Source: Rhodamnia argentea
Lineage: Eukaryota > Streptophyta > Magnoliopsida > Myrtales > Myrtaceae
DNA length: 64,000 bases
NCBI RefSeq assembly: GCF_020921035.1
Contig: NC_063157.1
Span: 22,585,015-22,649,014 of the forward strand
Direction of reading: 5' to 3'
Below, one piece after another: positions 60,340 through 64,000 of the stretch (its first letter is position 1; every line of letters begins with the position of its first letter). The position numbers and the translations under genes are program-made. Below the pieces are notes generated by a model that saw only the letters and a program-made list of their open reading frames with translations, made no database searches and had not been told where the DNA came from.

Positions 60340-60890
60340 CCGCCGGCGAATTTACATCCCGAAATGAATATTATTTCAAATAAGAGCCTGAAGTGGTCAT
60401 TTTAAGTCTAAAAAAAGGGTATGCTCTTCTAGATGATTAAGGGCATTTTTGTCCTTCGATTTTTTGAATTTCTTTTCTTTTCCCCTTTTTATTTTTTTCA
60501 TTTTCTATTTGTTTCTTTTCTTTCCATTGGTCTTCCATCCACCGATGATGCCCGAAGAGGGCTGGCCAAGGTTCACCATTGCCCGATCTGGCGAGAGCCA
60601 ACCTCGCCGGCCATAGGTGAGCCTTGGGAGAGGCACACCTCGCCTTGGGTGAGGGTTGCCTTTGCTCACGGCCTACAAGGGCTAAGTCATTGCAAAGTCG
60701 TCGAGGGTCGCTCGATCCTTGTCGACCATAGCAAAGAAAAAAAAAAAAAAAAGAGAAAAAACTAAAAAAATAATTTAGAATTATAATTGTTATGAACGAA
60801 AATGGCTTTGAACGGCCAAAATATTTAGAAACCGTCATGATCACTTTAGGCTTTTTTTTTAGACCGATATGACCACTTCTTACCTTCACA
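60340..60890. mobile_element. Family A element, shortened copy
   Basis: Left arm 'tttcaaataagagcctgaagtggtcattttaagtctaaaaaaagg' pairs with right arm 'ggctttttttttagaccgatatgaccacttctt'. GC-rich 'gagggcaacc...cgagg' core between (60545-60730). Target duplication not resolved. Confidence 0.6.
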
Positions 60891-61208
60891 CAATGCTTAT
60901 TAACCAAGGATACGTAGCTATCAAGTTGATCAAAAAGTATTGTGCGAAGCACTGGCTAGCTATGCAGAAGTCGAAACTTTGATGACTCGCCTCGAGCGCG
61001 AGAGGTTACTATACTTGCCTACCTGTCGCTTGGCGTAGTCAACTGAAGTTGACATGGAGTCTACTTTCTCCATTGTCATTCCTTAAATTAAGAAAAAAAA
61101 AATATTTTTCTTCTTGTTATTTCAAGAAATACTCTAAATTTCCAAAGTTTAGGCAAAACCCTTTAACGTCACAGGACCAAAACAATTCTTACCTTTGCTT
61201 AAAATAAA

Positions 61209-61531
61209 GGGAAAACACCACAAAAAATCCTAAATTTTGTCCACCGTGACACATTTATTCAAAATTATATTTTTGTGACACAAAAAAATCCCAAAATCAT
61301 ACGCACGTGACACATTTACCCTAAATATTGAGGTAAATGCGTCACATAAATATAAATTTAAGATTTTTAGTGTAAAAAAAAAAGTTTGGAGTAAATGTGT
61401 CATATTAGTATAAATTTGGGGTAAATATGTTATATGAATAAAAATTTGAAATTTTTAGAGTCATCAGAAAAAATTTAGGATAAATGTATCGTAACGGGGC
61501 GCAGATTAAAATTTTTGGTGACCTTTTTCCC
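61209..61531. mobile_element. Mutator-like MITE, family B, upstream of the mTERF gene
   Basis: Arms with 'caaaaaatcc-aaa-t...gtgacacatttaccct' units and inverse. Flanks TAAAATAAA (61200-61208) and TAAGACAAA (61532-61540), 7/9. It ends 103 bases before the mTERF ATG. Confidence 0.6.
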
Positions 61532-61634
61532 TAAGACAAAATCCGCAACTTTTCCTTGGTCGGAGTCGGATAAAACTGAGGAAGTAGATGAACCCGCTTG
61601 GCTCTTCTTCCTCTTCGAATGCGACTTGGTCCCA

Positions 61635-62834
61635 ATGTTTCGCTCCCTGCTGAAACTCAAGCCTCTCCGAGCAAGTCCATCACCTCCATTAACTGTCCAC
61701 CGCCTCTCGCTCCTCTCTCTCTCCACCGCCTCCTCTTCTCCTCCTCCTCCTCCTCCAATCGTTGACGCCCTCATCCGCGCTCATGGGTTCTCTCCCGAAT
61801 CCGCCCTTGCCGTCGCCCACGCCGTCGCCCCTAAGCTCGCTCCCGACGTGGACTCCTGCGTCGCCCTTTTCAAGGACCGCGGCTTCACCCCCTCGAACAT
61901 CGCCACCATCTTGACCAGGTTCCCCGAAGCCCTGCTTTTGAAGGCGAGCAATCGCCTTGAGCCCAAGCTCGAACTTTTCGAGGGAAACGGCGTCTCGGGT
62001 GGAGCCCTAGTTCACGTTCTCGTCAACGACCCTTATGTTCTTTCGAGGAGCCTGGAATTGCAGCTCGTTCCCTGCTTCAATTGCCTCGTCAAGTTCTTCG
62101 GGACTAGGGGAGATGTGGTGTCGCATTTGTTGCTCAAGCGCGGGACTTGGGTTCTGCGTGCGTTTTCTGATTCGATGGAGGCTAATATAGATACTCTTCG
62201 GCGGCACGGCGTGCCGGATTCGAGCATCGCGAAGATGATGAGGCTGCGCCCCAGGACCTTGTCGCGAGACACGGGTCAGTTCTGTGATATTGTGGACGAA
62301 ATCAAGGGAATGGGGTTTAACCCTTCCTCCTTGTTGTTCGTTCATGCGATCATTACCATGGCTGGAATGAAGCGTCCTAAATGGGCGGCTAAGATGGCTG
62401 TTCTTAAGAAGTTTGGATGGTCAGATGACCAGGTTAAGGCGGCATTCTTGAAGCAACCCAATGTTATGGGTTTGTCTGTGGAGAAGATGGAGAAGGTATT
62501 GAATTTTTTCATGAAGGGGTTAGGGTGGAAAGTAGATGTCTTGGTCGCGTATCCCACTATTTTTATGTCGAGCTTCGAGAACTCCATTTTGCCCAGGTTG
62601 ACCATTCTTCTCACCTTGGTATCGGACGGCCTTTTGAAGAGGAAGTTGGTGCCGGCCGGACTTGTGCTGTCTGAATCTGCGTTCTTGAGCCGGTTTGTGA
62701 GGAAGAATTCGGTCAAGGCACCCCATATTTTGTTGATGTACCAGACTAAAGAAGTTCTGCCACAATTCAACGTGGTTGGGGTAAGACTCGTGAATCAATG
62801 CAGCTCTACATTCATCTTCTTTTCTATTTACTGA
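61635..62834 (+). CDS. mTERF-family protein (organellar)
   Basis: 399 aa as a single open frame. N-terminal 45 residues (RSLLKLKPLRASPSPPL, Ser-rich) look like a mitochondrial or plastid transit peptide. The rest is tandem mTERF motifs of about 30 residues with the Pro at position 8: LFKDRGFTPSNIATILTRFPEAL, LRRHGVPDSSIAKMMRLRPRTL, LKKFGWSDDQVKAAFLKQPNVM, and C-terminal LSRFVRKNSVKAPHILLMYQ. mTERF proteins bind organellar nucleic acids and act in transcription termination, splicing or translation. The start at 61635 is the first ATG; the frame is open further upstream but runs into a MITE. GGG|GTAAGA at 62780 is a possible donor, so the final 18 residues may be intronic and a short last exon may exist beyond. 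Confidence 0.87.
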   Translation: MFRSLLKLKPLRASPSPPLTVHRLSLLSLSTASSSPPPPPPIVDALIRAHGFSPESALAVAHAVAPKLAPDVDSCVALFKDRGFTPSNIATILTRFPEALLLKASNRLEPKLELFEGNGVSGGALVHVLVNDPYVLSRSLELQLVPCFNCLVKFFGTRGDVVSHLLLKRGTWVLRAFSDSMEANIDTLRRHGVPDSSIAKMMRLRPRTLSRDTGQFCDIVDEIKGMGFNPSSLLFVHAIITMAGMKRPKWAAKMAVLKKFGWSDDQVKAAFLKQPNVMGLSVEKMEKVLNFFMKGLGWKVDVLVAYPTIFMSSFENSILPRLTILLTLVSDGLLKRKLVPAGLVLSESAFLSRFVRKNSVKAPHILLMYQTKEVLPQFNVVGVRLVNQCSSTFIFFSIY

Positions 62835-64000
62835 TTCCTATGTAGGTTTGAACATAAAATTTCTCATACTACCGGTATCACGTGAAATGGAAATTGGAAT
62901 ACAAGTTCAGCTGTAGATGTATCTTAAGCTACTCTTCTTTCGCAAAAAATGAATGATTTGAAAAATCTTAATATTTATCTCCCATGAAAATGCTGAGACC
63001 TACATTATTGGTGATAATGAAAACATTTTTCTTTCACTGATTATTTCAAGTAATATAAACGATCATTTTCAGGAGAATTTTTTTCAAATCATTCATTTTT
63101 CATGAAAAAATTGAAGCCGTAGGGTTAGATGAAATGCAGCACGCATAATGGATATCAATAACATGTAGATGTATTACGGTCGTTTGGCAAGGAAAATTGG
63201 TGCTAATCTGACCTTTAGTTATTGGTTCTGTGTTGTGAACAATGATATGTGAATGCCTCTGTGGGCATCGCTGTAGTGGCTAGGCCGAAATAGGTGCACC
63301 GACCAATGCTGTAGCAGGTCTTGTCTGCATTGTAGCAGCATAGGTAGACTTAGTGCTTATATCATTCATCTTCAGTCTTTGGGAGGTTCTATACAAGAAT
63401 TGCCTACTGTTTGTATGCTTTTTTCATTATATGTTCTTCTGGATGGGGAAGAAATTCATTTATCCCCAAAAGTGTCTGGTTCTTGAAAAGAGAGAACTTC
63501 TGGATGAGTTGATGATGTTCAATAGGTCTATACAAGTCAAACAAGTCTATGGCTTGTAATTGTAGGACCCTGGGAAAATCGAGGAACAATATTCATGCAC
63601 ATTTCTTGTCGACTCTATTGTGTGGTTATAAACTCAGCTCTTGCTGTAATTGTTGCACACATTTTGATTACATGAGGAATCTGAAAAATTAGTCAGCGTG
63701 GAAGTTTTACAGATTAAGCAATGTGGAGATCTCTTTTGTTCCTCCTGTTATGTTACATGCTCGTGCTTATGGTTGCTTGAAGGTCTCTGCTTCCTCTCTT
63801 TTTTCCCCCTTCCTTTTGAAATGTTCTGCTTTTTTCTTTTGGTGGATAATCAGTCAGTTTTTTGGGGACCACTTATTTTCTGGTTTGCAGTCATTGAGTT
63901 TCCTTGTTTATGTCGAATTAATCTTTTTTACAGTGATACACTCAGAAAGCTGAAATTGCAGGCTAATATTTGTTTTTTTGGTTGAAATATTGTTTTGTAT
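62835..64000. other. Downstream of mTERF gene, no gene recognised
   Basis: Probable 3' UTR or intron. A short MITE (about 62944-63105) has inverted ends 'aaaaatgaatgatttgaaaaa'. Remaining short open frames (63353-63559, 63698-63985) show no domain. Confidence 0.4.
62944..63105. mobile_element. Short MITE with 'AAAAATGAATGATTTGAAAAA' inverted ends
   Basis: Left terminus and the inverse 'ttttttcaaatcattcattttt' enclose about 160 bp of AT-rich DNA. Resembles the 7378-7580 element. Confidence 0.6.

Overview
This is a nuclear chromosomal segment from a flowering plant, almost certainly a woody eudicot. The genes are intron-rich with standard plant splice sites. The products include organelle-targeted proteins (gyrase A, SufC, an mTERF protein) and plant-only families (nsLTP, LRR receptor-like kinase, F-box/F-box-associated proteins, an RTM2-like HSP20). 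The intergenic DNA is AT-rich and packed with small non-autonomous transposons and GA microsatellites. My impression of Myrtales is weak and untested.

Layout. 1-3469 (minus): 5' part of the nuclear-basket nucleoporin gene NUP1/NUP136, running off the left edge. 3.97-7.6 kb: repeat block with a 1.28-kb Mutator-like element, a LINE tail and several MITEs. 10.59-15.08 kb (minus): complete plastid SufC ATPase gene (ABCI6/NAP7), 6 exons. 16.1-23.0 kb: transposon-riddled tandem array of three F-box-type gene copies, all disabled. 23.29-24.09 kb (plus): HSP20 protein with a C-terminal membrane anchor. 26.33-30.03 kb (plus): LRR receptor-like pseudokinase, 7 exons. 31.05-31.41 kb (plus): secreted nsLTP. 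32.56-36.47 kb (minus): NUFIP-like snoRNP assembly factor, 8 exons, sharing a 435-bp divergent promoter with a REX1-B-domain gene (36.90-39.05 kb, plus, 4 exons). 40.96-56.81 kb (minus): full organellar DNA gyrase subunit A gene, 27 exons, 954 codons. 57-61.5 kb: a second repeat block, including a hAT MITE that carries a piece resembling choline monooxygenase. 61.64-62.83 kb (plus): mTERF-family gene.

All exon boundaries were worked out by hand from splice sites, reading-frame phase and remembered family sequences. Phase closes to a whole number of codons in every complete multi-exon model. Several neighbours (NUP1, ABCI6, the HSP20 gene, GYRA) are, as I recall, also close together in the same order on Arabidopsis chromosome 3, so this looks like an ancient conserved block enlarged by F-box duplications, transposons and several added genes. 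Functionally the genes are ordinary housekeeping and accessory genes with no operon-like logic. The most unusual content is in the repeats: inverted-repeat elements built from reiterated subterminal units with 9-bp target duplications, and two elements that appear to contain captured gene pieces (plastid ycf2-like and choline-monooxygenase-like).
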